Shown: in pieces, positions 7,194 to 16,474 of the stretch
Numbering within the stretch: position 1 is the first letter of the stretch
Layout of the letters: each line of letters begins with the position of its first letter
Assembly: GCA_007128315.1 (NCBI GenBank)
Contig: SKXQ01000019.1
Span: 47,599-111,598 of the forward strand
Length of the DNA stretch: 64,000 nucleotides
Source: Spirochaetaceae bacterium
GTDB taxonomy: Bacteria; Spirochaetota; Spirochaetia; DSM-27196; SKKC01
Direction of reading: 5' to 3'
Made by a program: the position numbers and the translations under genes
The notes under the pieces: model-generated
What the model was told of the DNA's origin: nothing
What the model saw: the letters and a program-made list of their open reading frames with translations, nothing else
The model's database searches: none

Positions 7194-10079
7194 CTAGGGC
7201 CTTTCAAGCAGGAACTCGACACGTCGGTTCTGCCAGGTGTTCGCATAGTCGTCAAACGGGACGACCGGGCGATCACCACCGATAGCGCGAAGCGTCATGC
7301 GATCGATATCGACGCCAAGAATGGCAAGGGCATCGCGTACCTGTCGCGCCCGCTGCTCACTGAGCGGCAGGAGGAAATCGCGCTGCTCAGCTCTCCGTTC
7401 GGCGGCAGTTCTGTATCGTATATGGTTCGCGTGTCCCTCAATAATGATGTCACGATCGGGAAACTGGTTCAGTATTCGGGCAAGGTTCTGCAGCGTTTCG
7501 AGATTACCCTGCAGGCGATCGTTCAGGCGCTCGAACAGATAGCCGCTGTTCGGCTCGAACTCTATGGAGGAGATAACGATCCTCAGCCGTCCATTTTCCT
7601 GCCGGACAATGATATCTGTCAGAATCTCCAGATCTTCTACTGCCACGTTTCTTAGACTGTCCCGTACGGTGATCCGGCCTGTGTAGATCCGGGCGCTCTG
7701 AACCATACTGCCGTCCGCAAGGGTACCATCCCAGGTCAGACGCGCCGGTGGCGTTCCGGTTCCTTCAAGGGTCCCGGCGTTGTTGCCCGCAGGATCAATC
7801 AGATCGATCCTCCAGTCCGTGATATCCGACCATTCGTCGTTCGCGGAAATCTGCACGTTCAGATCCTGGCTCACCCCGTTGAACTCGGGTCGGAACGGGA
7901 GTGGTGTCGCCGTCACGCGCACATCGGGGGCGCTTGCATCAAGAAGAACTTCTTCCTCGGCGAAGTGCTCGACTCTGCCGCCACCGGTGTAGTTCAGCCG
8001 TATGCCAACGCGATAGCGGCCGTCGACTATGTCGCCACCGTCGGTGCGACCGTCCCATTCGATACGGGTTGGAGGCGCACCGTCGCCCGATACCGTCCGG
8101 ACCAGATTTCCGGCGGTCGTGCGCACCAGCGCCGTCCAGGACACGAGCCCCTCGGTCTGAGCAGGGGCCACGCGTACAGGCAGGACGTCCCGGTATCCGT
8201 CCCCATTCGGGGCGAACGCTGTGTATTCGAGTGTAACGCCGATCTGAGGCGCGTCACGGTCCACAGCAACTGGACCGGCGACAGCAACGGGCTGGTTGCC
8301 GTTCCGGTAGAAGACCTGTAGCTCCGCTTCGTAGCTACCCTCGGCTACGGCGATGCCGGCGTTGTCGCGCCCGTCCCAGGAAAACTCGGTGACCACCCGC
8401 GTCGTCGTGAATGTACGCACGACCCGTCCTTCAAGCGAACGTATCGTCAGTCGCATCGACTCGACACTGTCGGTTACGGTGAGTTCCGGTCGGAAAACGA
8501 CTTCGTCGTTCACACCCTGGAAATCCGGCGATACGGTATCATACTCCTGCGCCAGACCGATCGGCGTGGCACGTGTATCGAGCGTGAACGTAACTCTGTT
8601 TGATTCACCGATATTCCCGGCAGCATCCTCACCGACAAGCCACGCGGTGTAGGTACCGTCCGGGAGGGGCGTTGCATCCAGATCGCGCCCATCCCATTCA
8701 AGCGGGAACAGGTCGGGGGTGACATTAAAGTCAGCGAAGACATCGTCAAGATCAAAACGGAACTGCTGATCTCCGAGTTGAACCCATCCGGTCCAGGACG
8801 CCTCGGTCGGCCACGTCGCGTCGATCTGCAGTGTCGGCTTCGTTTCGCCGCCAAACACGTCGTGGTCTGTCGTTACCCGTGCGGTTGGCGCAACTGAGTC
8901 TACGCTAACCGGCGTACCGAGCGATCGCTGCGTGACCCCGTTTTCGAAGGTGACAGTCAGAATAACATGGTAGGTTCCGTCGGCGACCTGCCGGCCTGCG
9001 TCGTTCAGACCATTCCACTGAATGGTGGCAGGGGGTGCACCTTCGCCCTCGAAACGGCGAAAGACCGTCGTCTCGGTGGCGTCGTCTCGTACTTCAACAT
9101 TCCAGCGGTCGATTTCAAGGATATTCTGCACCGACAGGGACAGGTCTACCCGCCGGACACGCGCACCGGGCGACGGGTTGAACGCCGGGCGGTTCGCAAT
9201 AACCACCGCGTCTCCATCTTCGGTTGCCACGCGAATACCCGTGACGGTTTCGGAAATACGGTTTCCGGGACGATCGCGACCAGTCAGCACATAGCTGTAC
9301 TCACCATCCGGTACGATTTCACCGTCGACGTCACGTCCGTCCCAGGTCCAGGTCTGAGGACGTCTGTCGTTTGCGAGGTTCTGCCGGGTCGGTGTTGCCG
9401 GGTCGTACTGTACAGGGTTCTCAAAACGCACGGTATACACCGTCTGGCCCGCCGAATTGACGATTTCGCCAACCCAGGAGACCTCTGCGCTCCCATCCTG
9501 TACGATTTCCATGCTCTCACGACCGCCGGGCACTCCGGGGCTGAAAATGCGAACCGGTATATCCAGGCTCACGATCCCGGGCGGAGTCGTGTCCACGGTA
9601 ATGTTCTGCGGCGGAGTGCGTCGTGTCACGCCTTCATCGTCAACAACGAAAAGCTGATAGATATACTCACCGTCGGGAACAATGTTCCCGTCGTTATCGC
9701 GACCGTCCCACTGCAGGTTCCGGATACGCTCAGGATCTATCTGTGGTACGTCACCTATATTGAAAAGATTTCCGAAAAACCCGCGCGTAGCGGTTTCTTC
9801 CTCGAGCTGCTGATACACCACGTCTCCCTCGACATTGAACACGTTCAGTTCGAAGGACCGGATCACACGGTCGGGAGCGGGTGCGATCTCGGGATCAAGC
9901 CGTAGAACCTGATGGTCTGCCTCCGCAACGCCCGGTGCGATAAACACCCTCGGCTGTCGGGGCACATTAATGACGAACTCGCCGTCTTCCTGCGCACCTC
10001 CGGCGAAAACCGGGGCTGCAATCGACAGCGCGACGAGAGCAAGTGTCAGAACTCGCAATATTTTTGATTGACCAGTCAT
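7194..10079 (-). CDS. FlgD-like repeat protein with C-terminal OmpA domain
   Basis: A 961-residue exported protein. A signal peptide (about residues 1-27, ending PVFA-GG) is followed by about seven or eight beta-sandwich repeats. Most carry the turn WDGRD-x-DG-x-VPDGEY, typical of FlgD Ig-like and FlgD-repeat domains, at roughly 110-residue spacing. The last 130 residues are an OmpA/MotB-type peptidoglycan-binding domain: FEPNSGYLFERLN, IIIEGHAN, LSEQRARQVRDAL, RRVEFLLERP. It probably links cell wall and outer membrane in the periplasm or forms a surface scaffold. It is monocistronic: its own promoter lies at 10152-10181 and a strong terminator follows. Ribosome site AAAGGAT precedes the ATG at 10079. 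The biological role beyond structural attachment is not visible. Confidence 0.85.
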   Translation of the reverse strand: MTGQSKILRVLTLALVALSIAAPVFAGGAQEDGEFVINVPRQPRVFIAPGVAEADHQVLRLDPEIAPAPDRVIRSFELNVFNVEGDVVYQQLEEETATRGFFGNLFNIGDVPQIDPERIRNLQWDGRDNDGNIVPDGEYIYQLFVVDDEGVTRRTPPQNITVDTTPPGIVSLDIPVRIFSPGVPGGRESMEIVQDGSAEVSWVGEIVNSAGQTVYTVRFENPVQYDPATPTRQNLANDRRPQTWTWDGRDVDGEIVPDGEYSYVLTGRDRPGNRISETVTGIRVATEDGDAVVIANRPAFNPSPGARVRRVDLSLSVQNILEIDRWNVEVRDDATETTVFRRFEGEGAPPATIQWNGLNDAGRQVADGTYHVILTVTFENGVTQRSLGTPVSVDSVAPTARVTTDHDVFGGETKPTLQIDATWPTEASWTGWVQLGDQQFRFDLDDVFADFNVTPDLFPLEWDGRDLDATPLPDGTYTAWLVGEDAAGNIGESNRVTFTLDTRATPIGLAQEYDTVSPDFQGVNDEVVFRPELTVTDSVESMRLTIRSLEGRVVRTFTTTRVVTEFSWDGRDNAGIAVAEGSYEAELQVFYRNGNQPVAVAGPVAVDRDAPQIGVTLEYTAFAPNGDGYRDVLPVRVAPAQTEGLVSWTALVRTTAGNLVRTVSGDGAPPTRIEWDGRTDGGDIVDGRYRVGIRLNYTGGGRVEHFAEEEVLLDASAPDVRVTATPLPFRPEFNGVSQDLNVQISANDEWSDITDWRIDLIDPAGNNAGTLEGTGTPPARLTWDGTLADGSMVQSARIYTGRITVRDSLRNVAVEDLEILTDIIVRQENGRLRIVISSIEFEPNSGYLFERLNDRLQGNLETLQNLARILNQFPDRDIIIEGHANHIRYRTAAERRAEQRDFLLPLSEQRARQVRDALAILGVDIDRMTLRAIGGDRPVVPFDDYANTWQNRRVEFLLERP

Positions 10080-10151
10080 GTATCTTGTATCCTTTTGTCC
10101 GTGATAAATGCCGTCTCAGTAACGACACCGAAACTTCCCGTACGGTATCCG

Positions 10152-10181
10152 ATTATATACCGGAGCCCGGGGTTTCCTCAA
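10152..10181 (-). promoter_or_regulatory. Sigma-70-type promoter for the FlgD-repeat/OmpA gene
   Basis: On the minus strand TTGAGG (10176-10181) and a perfect TATAAT (10152-10157) are separated by 18 bases, about 75 bases ahead of the ATG at 10079. This 206-base divergent gap (to radC at 10286) is among the longest in the window and holds no small gene that I can support. Confidence 0.65.
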
Positions 10182-10285
10182 ATCAGAAACAACGGGGAAT
10201 ACCAGATTGTTACCACTTTCTGCAAAAATTCTCGCAAATTTGCTTTTCACACAAGTAATCGTCCGTTTTCGCGGGTATAGAACGT

Positions 10286-10945
10286 ATGATGTACATAAAA
10301 GACATGCCGCCTGCAGACAGGCCGCGGGAACGTATTGCCACTGCCGGGGCACACGCCCTGTCGGACCGCGAGCTGGTGAGCGCGGTGCTCGGCTCCGGTA
10401 TCCGGGGGAAGCGGATTGACCTGCTCGCAGACGAGGTGCTGTCCATCCTTGATCGGGTCGGCTGTGGGCTGTCCTACGATGACCTGCGCGCGGTGAGCGG
10501 TCTCGGCGAGGCGAAGTCAAGCGTCCTGTGCGCGGCGTTCGAACTCGCGCGGCGGGTGCATTCCCCATCACCCTCCCGCATACGGGTACCCGCAGACGTG
10601 CTGCCGGCGATCCGTCACTACGCCGACCGGAAGCAGGAGCACTTCCTCTCGGTGTCGCTCAACGGCGCGCACGAAATCATCGCAGTGCGGGTGGTGTCTA
10701 TAGGGCTCGTGAACCGCACAATCGTTCACCCCAGAGAGGTGTTCGCCGATCCACTGACCGACAGGGCGGCCGCGGTAATCGTTGCACACAACCACCCGAG
10801 CGGTCAGGTGCAGCCGAGCATGGAGGACCGGGATGTAACGCGCAGGCTCACAGCGGCCGGCGAGACGCTGGGGCTGAAGCTGCTCGATCATGTGGTGTTC
10901 AGCGCGCTTGGCTACTACAGCTTTCTCGAGCACGGTGAGCTGTAG
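10286..10945 (+). CDS. radC: RadC-family JAB-domain protein
   Basis: A 219-residue member of the RadC/UPF0758 family. Its N-terminal helix-hairpin-helix-like part has RPRERIATAGAHALSDREL and AVSGLGEAKSSVLCAAFELARR. The C-terminal metal-dependent MPN/JAB fold carries the JAMM motif HNHPSG followed by a spaced Asp (SMEDRDVTRR). The family is often said to act in DNA repair, but the cellular function is unsettled; the fold suggests a zinc-dependent hydrolase. It reads away from the FlgD-repeat/OmpA gene, with the ABC/two-component block 50 bases downstream on the same strand. Linkage to that block is probably incidental. Start ATG at 10286; a second ATG follows immediately. Confidence 0.9.
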   Translation: MMYIKDMPPADRPRERIATAGAHALSDRELVSAVLGSGIRGKRIDLLADEVLSILDRVGCGLSYDDLRAVSGLGEAKSSVLCAAFELARRVHSPSPSRIRVPADVLPAIRHYADRKQEHFLSVSLNGAHEIIAVRVVSIGLVNRTIVHPREVFADPLTDRAAAVIVAHNHPSGQVQPSMEDRDVTRRLTAAGETLGLKLLDHVVFSALGYYSFLEHGEL

Positions 10946-10995
10946 CACCAGGGGGGGTACAAGACATCCCATGACGTTTTGGCTATTCTGTTTCC

Positions 10996-12108
10996 GTGCT
11001 TCACACGGGTGCGTATCTGGAAATCAGGGGAATCTCAAAGGCCTTCCGCGATGGACGTGGTAACCGGGTAACCGCGGTCGACAGGTTGTCGCTTCAGATC
11101 GACCGGGGAGAGTTCGTCACCCTCATTGGTCCGTCCGGCTGCGGAAAGACTACGACACTCCGCATCGTTTCAGGCATGGAACACGCTGACTCCGGTGATA
11201 TCCTTCTTGAAGGCAAATCGCTGGCCGGAATACCACCGCAGCAGCGGAACATGCCCATGGTCTTTCAGAGCTACGCCCTCTTCCCTCACATGACGGTATT
11301 CGACAACATTGCGTACGGTCTGCGAACCCGCGGCATGACTGCGAACGCCATCGCTCACGATGTTGCGCTCGCATCGCAGATGGTCGACCTTGCGGGGGTT
11401 GAACACCGCTATCCCGGTGAACTCTCCGGCGGGCAGCAGCAGCGGGTGGCCCTCGCCCGGGCGCTGGTCCTGAAGCCCCGTATCATTCTCTTTGACGAGC
11501 CCCTGTCAAATCTCGATCCCCGACTGCGTACACAGACACGACGCGCGATACGACGCGTGCAGGAGCTCCTCGGTATCACGATCCTGTACGTTACTCACGA
11601 TCAGTCCGAAGCATTGAGCCTCTCGGACAGGGTTGTGATCATGAATCATGGTCGTCTGATACAGGAAGGTCACCCGAGGGACGTCTACCACACGCCTGTC
11701 TCACCCTTCGTCGCGGACTTCATAGCAAACGCCACCTTTCTCGACGGGGTCGTTGAATCGGCAGACGACACGAGCGCAGACGTCAGGATTCTCGGGCAAC
11801 TGTACCGGGTCTCGAGGGAGCAGATACAGGGAACTCCCGAAGTCGGTCAGGATCTGCTCGTTGCAGTCATTCCCGAGACAGTGTTTCTGCACACTGATAC
11901 CGGCAGAGGAGAGCTGACGGGATCCGTCGAAGCGGTAGCATTCACGGGACCGCTGACGGAGTACACGGTCGGCTGCGGAGACACCTGGATCACTGCAGTA
12001 CGCGCCGAACGGAACTCGACCGGCGTCCTGCATCCGCTTGAAACGGGAGATCCCGTCGCGATATCACTCGACAGCAGCACCTTCCGACTTTATCGGACGG
12101 ATCCATGA
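10996..12108 (+). CDS. ABC transporter ATPase (Fe/sugar-phosphate family), first copy
   Basis: A 370-residue ATP-binding subunit of the ferric-ion/spermidine-type importer family. It has Walker A GPSGCGKT (residues 45-52), signature LSGGQQQR (143-150), Walker B IILFDE (163-168) and a C-terminal TOBE-like regulatory domain from about residue 235. GTG start at 10996. Its last four bases overlap the start of the histidine kinase (ATGA), so the two are translationally coupled. It is clearly a paralogue of the ATPase at 16507-17613, which sits in the normal place after the permease. Either it is a second energiser for the same permease or it has been recruited to signalling with the kinase. No second permease is present nearby. 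Confidence 0.9.
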   Translation: MLHTGAYLEIRGISKAFRDGRGNRVTAVDRLSLQIDRGEFVTLIGPSGCGKTTTLRIVSGMEHADSGDILLEGKSLAGIPPQQRNMPMVFQSYALFPHMTVFDNIAYGLRTRGMTANAIAHDVALASQMVDLAGVEHRYPGELSGGQQQRVALARALVLKPRIILFDEPLSNLDPRLRTQTRRAIRRVQELLGITILYVTHDQSEALSLSDRVVIMNHGRLIQEGHPRDVYHTPVSPFVADFIANATFLDGVVESADDTSADVRILGQLYRVSREQIQGTPEVGQDLLVAVIPETVFLHTDTGRGELTGSVEAVAFTGPLTEYTVGCGDTWITAVRAERNSTGVLHPLETGDPVAISLDSSTFRLYRTDP

Positions 12109-12929
12109 ACGCCTTGCCACTCGTTCTGATCACTCTCCTGATGCTGCCGCTGGGCACCCTGCTCATCATGTATCGGCGTGCGCAGTCTGCGGTACGCAGA
12201 CTGACGTCCCGGGTTGAGCACCTGACGGAGACTTCGCGGGCCCGAAATGAGCTCCTTGCGACACTTGCACACGAGATTCGAACGCCCCTGACGATAGTCC
12301 GAAGCGCAGGCGAAATTCTTCTTGAGGAAACAGCCGGCCCCCTGAACGACAGGCAGCGACGCTTTCTAGAGTCCATACGCGTGAACTCGCTTCGCCTGAT
12401 ACAGTTTTCCGAGAGCATGCTCGCCACGATCAAGGTGGACCAGGACTGGACGCCTGATCGCTCGAAGTGCATCGATCTGCGCCGGCTGGCACGCCAGGTC
12501 GGCGAGATGATAGATCCCGTGCTCCAGCAGCGGGGGCAGACGATACGCTACAGTTTTCCTTCGCTGCTGAGTCGTCCGCGGGCCGATGAGAACTGGATCC
12601 GACAGGTGCTCATCAACCTCGTGCACAATGCAGCCAAGCACACCACCGAGGGCGGAATGATCGTAATATCGGCGACAGAGCAACAGGGGGCCGTGGTAAT
12701 GACGGTGAGCGATAACGGCACTGGTCTTGTAGGAAAGACGCGAGAGGAACTGTTCCGGCAGTTCTATCAGGAAGAGCCTTACTCAGCAGCAGGACAGGAC
12801 GGAGCAGGCCTGGGCCTTGCCATTACCCGGACGGTCGTGGAACGCCATGGCGGCGCCGTATACGCGGGGACCTCACCCGGATCGGGGACCATGGTTTCGT
12901 TTTCGCTGCCGGTGGAGAATGAACGGTGA
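12105..12929 (+). CDS. Sensor histidine kinase without a sensing domain
   Basis: A 274-residue membrane-bound histidine kinase. One N-terminal hydrophobic segment (residues 4-22) is followed directly by a short coiled linker. The dimerisation/phospho-acceptor domain has LAHEIRTPL (His56), and the ATPase domain has the N box NLVHNAAKHT, G1 VSDNGTGL and G2 GAGLGLAIT. There is no periplasmic loop, PAS or HAMP domain, so the signal must come from a partner, plausibly the transporter encoded around it. The ATG overlaps the upstream ATPase stop and the TGA overlaps the response-regulator start. All three genes therefore form one translationally coupled unit. Confidence 0.93.
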   Translation: MNALPLVLITLLMLPLGTLLIMYRRAQSAVRRLTSRVEHLTETSRARNELLATLAHEIRTPLTIVRSAGEILLEETAGPLNDRQRRFLESIRVNSLRLIQFSESMLATIKVDQDWTPDRSKCIDLRRLARQVGEMIDPVLQQRGQTIRYSFPSLLSRPRADENWIRQVLINLVHNAAKHTTEGGMIVISATEQQGAVVMTVSDNGTGLVGKTREELFRQFYQEEPYSAAGQDGAGLGLAITRTVVERHGGAVYAGTSPGSGTMVSFSLPVENER

Positions 12930-13615
12930 ACACGATTCTGATTGTAGATGATGAGGCCGATATCCGTGACGTGCTTGAGTTCACCCTGGAGAATGCGGGA
13001 TATCGGACGCGACAGGCCGGACATGGCGAGGAAGCGCTTCAGATCGTCAGCACGGAACAGGTTCATCTGGTTATTCTTGATATCGGTCTGCCCGGTATCA
13101 GCGGGCTGGAGCTGTGTCCCCAGTTCGTCGGATTGGGTATTCCCGTCCTCGTCCTGAGCTCGCACGACCGGGACGACGAGGTGGTAACAGGGCTGGAGGT
13201 CGGAGCGGATGACTATGTCACCAAGCCATTCAACCACCGGGAACTCCTGCTGCGGGTCGAAGGTCTCCTGCGCCGGACGCAGGGCAACCGACGCTCCCGG
13301 AATCTGACTATCGGCCCGGTAACCGTGGATCTTGATCGCCAAACCGTGACCGTTCTTCGCGACGGAACACCTGCGTCAATAGACCTCACACCTACCGAGT
13401 TCGATCTGCTTACCTTTCTCGCCCGATCACCGGGAGTGCCGCAGCCGGTCGATACCCTCCTGCGCCAGGTCTGGAACGTCAGCGACTGGACCAGTGGCGA
13501 AGAGATGGTGAAGGTCGGCATCCGCCGCCTGAGAAAGAAGATCGAACGTGATCCGGCTCGTCCCGAAATCCTTCTGAACCGATGGGGCCAGGGCTACTTC
13601 CTGACCGAAGGCTGA
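12926..13615 (+). CDS. OmpR/PhoB-family response regulator
   Basis: A 229-residue two-component transcription regulator. The receiver domain has acidic residues Asp8/Asp9, phospho-acceptor Asp52 (LDIGLPGISG) and the conserved Lys in DDYVTKPF. The C-terminal winged-helix DNA-binding domain has DLTPTEFDLLTFLARSPG, GEEMVKVGIRRLRKKIE and the terminal GQGYFL hairpin. GTG start within GTGA, overlapping the kinase stop, so it is the cognate partner. The obvious target is the binding-protein/permease/ATPase operon starting 80 bases downstream. That gap contains TTGTCCCTTGTG, possibly two half-sites, but I could not establish an operator. Confidence 0.94.
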   Translation: MNTILIVDDEADIRDVLEFTLENAGYRTRQAGHGEEALQIVSTEQVHLVILDIGLPGISGLELCPQFVGLGIPVLVLSSHDRDDEVVTGLEVGADDYVTKPFNHRELLLRVEGLLRRTQGNRRSRNLTIGPVTVDLDRQTVTVLRDGTPASIDLTPTEFDLLTFLARSPGVPQPVDTLLRQVWNVSDWTSGEEMVKVGIRRLRKKIERDPARPEILLNRWGQGYFLTEG

Positions 13616-13694
13616 CACAACGGTAACTAATTTGTCCCTTGTGAACTGACGAATCACGGCCAAGAATACAGACACTTATTCAAGGAGGCTTCAC

Positions 13695-14720
13695 ATGAAG
13701 CGAATCGCATTAGTGTTGTTAATTGCTGTTCTGGCAGTATCCCTGGCCGGAGCAGCCGGTCGTGGCGAAACCGGAGAACAGGTCAACCGGGTTACAGCGT
13801 ACACGACGCTCGACGAAGAACTTGCCCGGCAGGTTTTTAACGCCTTTACCTCGGAGACCGGTATACAGGTTGACTGGGTACGCCTCTCCACCGGCGAAGC
13901 CGTGGCCCGTATGGAAGCCGAAGCGGCAAACCCCCAGGCAAGTATCTGGTTCGGTGGTGTCGGCATCGGACACATCGAGGCGCAGCAGAAAGGCCTGACA
14001 CGACCATACCAGAGTCCGGCTGCTACAATGCCCCGGCAGTTTCGTGATCCCGATCATTACTGGCACGGAATCTACGCCGGCATGCTCGCGTTTGCCAGCA
14101 ACAACAACGTCATGAGCCGTATCGGTGCAGAGCCCCCGCAGAGCTGGGAAGACCTGACTGATCCGGTGTTCCGCAATCAGGTTCAAATGGCAAACCCCGG
14201 TTCATCCGGCACCTCGTATAACGTACTTGCGACCATGGTGCAGCTGCTTGGCGAAGACGAGGCGTTCGAGTACATGCGTCGCCTGGACAACAACATCGTA
14301 CAGTACACACGATCCGGATCCGCTCCGGGCCGCAACGCCGCGCTCGGCGAAGTCGGTGTCGCGATCGGCTACTCGCACGATATCGTCCGACTGATCTCCG
14401 AAGGCTACCCGCTGAGCATCAACTTCCCGAGTGAGGGAGCAGGATTCGAAGTTGCGGCAATCTCCCTGGTCGCCAATGGTCCGGCGAACCAGGCCGAAGC
14501 AGCAGAACGACTTCTTGACTGGGGTCTCGGAGAGACTGCAGCGTCGCTGTACGCGTCACAGTTCGTTGTACCCTTCGTAGACGTACCGCTAGCCGAAGGC
14601 GCCGTACCTATCAGCCAGGTCAACGTAATCGACCAGGACGATGTATGGGCAGCAGCCGAACGAACGCGTCTCGTTGACAAGTGGAATGACATTATCGGAG
14701 AAAACGCCCGAACCGAGTAA
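13695..14720 (+). CDS. Periplasmic binding protein, AfuA-like (probable sugar-phosphate receptor)
   Basis: A 341-residue periplasmic receptor of the ferric-binding/AfuA type. Signal peptide residues 1-20 (SLAGA-AG), no lipobox Cys. The body has TAYTTLDEE, ASIWFGGVGIGHI, SWEDLTDPVFRNQV, ANPGSSGT and GEVGVAIGYSHDI. It lacks the Tyr-Tyr pair of iron receptors at the expected place and instead has His228-Asp229 and, 24 residues on, Glu252. As I recall, AfuA of Actinobacillus pleuropneumoniae binds hexose 6-phosphates with His205, Asp206 and Glu229, the same spacing. Thr37/Thr38 may match its phosphate-contacting Thr/Ser. A strong AAGGAGG precedes the ATG. Substrate is therefore more likely a phosphorylated sugar than iron; not proven. 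Confidence 0.8.
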   Translation: MKRIALVLLIAVLAVSLAGAAGRGETGEQVNRVTAYTTLDEELARQVFNAFTSETGIQVDWVRLSTGEAVARMEAEAANPQASIWFGGVGIGHIEAQQKGLTRPYQSPAATMPRQFRDPDHYWHGIYAGMLAFASNNNVMSRIGAEPPQSWEDLTDPVFRNQVQMANPGSSGTSYNVLATMVQLLGEDEAFEYMRRLDNNIVQYTRSGSAPGRNAALGEVGVAIGYSHDIVRLISEGYPLSINFPSEGAGFEVAAISLVANGPANQAEAAERLLDWGLGETAASLYASQFVVPFVDVPLAEGAVPISQVNVIDQDDVWAAAERTRLVDKWNDIIGENARTE

Positions 14721-14739
14721 TTATCGGTGTCGAAGAGCT

Positions 14740-14765
14740 CGTGGGGTGACGGGTGTCACCCCACG
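14740..14765 (+). other. Stable RNA hairpin between binding-protein and permease genes
   Basis: A perfect 11-bp stem (CGTGGGGTGAC / GTCACCCCACG) with a 4-base loop, 19 bases after the binding-protein stop and not followed by a U run. Such hairpins often protect the binding-protein mRNA and lower downstream expression. It overlaps the most upstream GTG of the permease frame, which argues for the later start at 14810. Confidence 0.7.
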
Positions 14766-14809
14766 TTCATTTCGCGACCATAGCAAGACTGCGAAAGAGG
14801 TATAATCCA

Positions 14810-16474
14810 GTGGCAACAACAGCACAGAACCGGGCGATACTGCGGGAACCAGCCGTCGTGGCAACCATCATCCTCATGTTCCTGCTCCTTGGTCTGTTCA
14901 TTCTTTATCCGATCTTCTCGGTGCTTCGACTGAGTCTGACCCAGCAAGGATCATTCTCAGTGGACGTGTATCGAGAGCTATTCAACCGTCCCCGCTATCT
15001 TCGTTCCATCACGAACAGCGTCATGCTCGGCACCGTCGTGGCCACGATCGCCACGATAGTCGGTTTCGTTTTTGCCTTCGCGATCTACCGGGGAGGAATC
15101 AAGGGTCGCCGGTTTTTTCAGACGATGGCGATACTCCCGATCATTTCACCACCTTTCATGTTCGCTCTTTCCGTAATTCTCCTGTTCGGCAGAAACGGCC
15201 TCGTGACCGCGCGTCTGCTCGGACTTGATACCTCGGGCCTGTATGGACTGCCAGGGCTGATTCTGGTGCAGACTGTAAACCTCTTTCCGATAGCCTACCT
15301 GACCCTGAGTGGCATCCTTCAGAACATTGACCCGGATCTCGAAACCGGCGCCATGAACCTTGGCGCGTCGCGCTTTACAGTGTTCCGAACGATTACCGTC
15401 CCTCTCGCCATACCGGGCATACTCGCGAGCTGGCTTGTCGTGTTCGTGACGTCGATGACGGACTTCGGTAACCCGATCATGATCGGCGGAAGCTTTGACG
15501 TTCTGTCGGTTCAGGCCTACCTCGAGTTCACCGGCATGGGTAATCTTCCACGAGGTGCTGCACTCGCCGTATTGCTCCTGATCCCGACGGTACTCGTCTA
15601 TTTTCTGCAACGGGCTATCATGAAGCGGGGTTCCTATGCGACGGTCACCGGCAAGTCATCCCGTCGAGGGCGTCCGAACACGGGTCGAGGAATGCGCGTC
15701 ATCCTCATGACCTTCTGCAGCGCAGTGACCTTCCTTGTCGTGCTCTTCTACGGAACGATCGTTTTTGGAAGCTTCGTGCGACTCTGGGGAGTGGACTGGA
15801 GCTTTACGCTTGACCACTTCTCATACAGCTGGGATGTCGGCTTTGTGACGCTCAGAAACACGATCATGCTCGCACTGATCGCTACCCCGCTGACCGCGTT
15901 CATGGGGCTGATTATCGCATTTCTTACGATACGCAAGCACTTCTTCGGTCGCAGTGCACTGTCGTTCCTGTCGCTGCTGAGCTACGCGATTCCCGGAACC
16001 GCTATCGGTATCGGTTACGTCCTCGCGTTCAATGCAGCTCCGTTCCGGTGGTCGGGCACAGCCTTTATTCTCGTCACGGCCTATGTGTTCAGGAATGTTC
16101 CGATTGCGGTCGAAAGCGGCATCGCCGCGTTGAAACAGATCTCGGCTGAGATCGAGGAGTCTTCCACGAATCTCGGAGCAAACAGCTCGCAGACGTTCAG
16201 GCAGGTGACGCTACCGCTGATCAAACCCGCCTTCTTCGCAGGTGCAACATTTACCTTTGTGCGAAGCATGACAGCGATCAGCGCTATCATCTTTCTGGTC
16301 TCCGCACGATGGAATCACGTTACGGTCCTGATTCTCGCCCAGACAGAAATTATGCGACTGGGTGTTGCGTCGGTCATGTCGACGATCCTGATCATCATCA
16401 TCATGGCATTTATCTACCTGATCATGAAGGCGACCGGTCTCAAACGCGACCAGATCTTCTCTTCGGCACAGTAG
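14810..16474 (+). CDS. ABC transporter permease, two fused membrane domains
   Basis: Inner-membrane permease of the ferric-ion/AfuB type with both membrane halves in one chain of about 554 residues. About twelve hydrophobic segments are visible. Each half has its coupling-helix motif: GAMNLGASRFTVFRTITVPLAIPG in the first and SSTNLGANSSQTFRQVTLPL in the second. I start it at the GTG at 14810 because AAAGAGG sits nine bases before it. The frame is open to GTG 14753, but that start lies inside the hairpin at 14740-14765. It follows the binding protein and precedes its ATPase by 32 bases, completing a standard three-part importer. Confidence 0.9.
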   Translation: MATTAQNRAILREPAVVATIILMFLLLGLFILYPIFSVLRLSLTQQGSFSVDVYRELFNRPRYLRSITNSVMLGTVVATIATIVGFVFAFAIYRGGIKGRRFFQTMAILPIISPPFMFALSVILLFGRNGLVTARLLGLDTSGLYGLPGLILVQTVNLFPIAYLTLSGILQNIDPDLETGAMNLGASRFTVFRTITVPLAIPGILASWLVVFVTSMTDFGNPIMIGGSFDVLSVQAYLEFTGMGNLPRGAALAVLLLIPTVLVYFLQRAIMKRGSYATVTGKSSRRGRPNTGRGMRVILMTFCSAVTFLVVLFYGTIVFGSFVRLWGVDWSFTLDHFSYSWDVGFVTLRNTIMLALIATPLTAFMGLIIAFLTIRKHFFGRSALSFLSLLSYAIPGTAIGIGYVLAFNAAPFRWSGTAFILVTAYVFRNVPIAVESGIAALKQISAEIEESSTNLGANSSQTFRQVTLPLIKPAFFAGATFTFVRSMTAISAIIFLVSARWNHVTVLILAQTEIMRLGVASVMSTILIIIIMAFIYLIMKATGLKRDQIFSSAQ

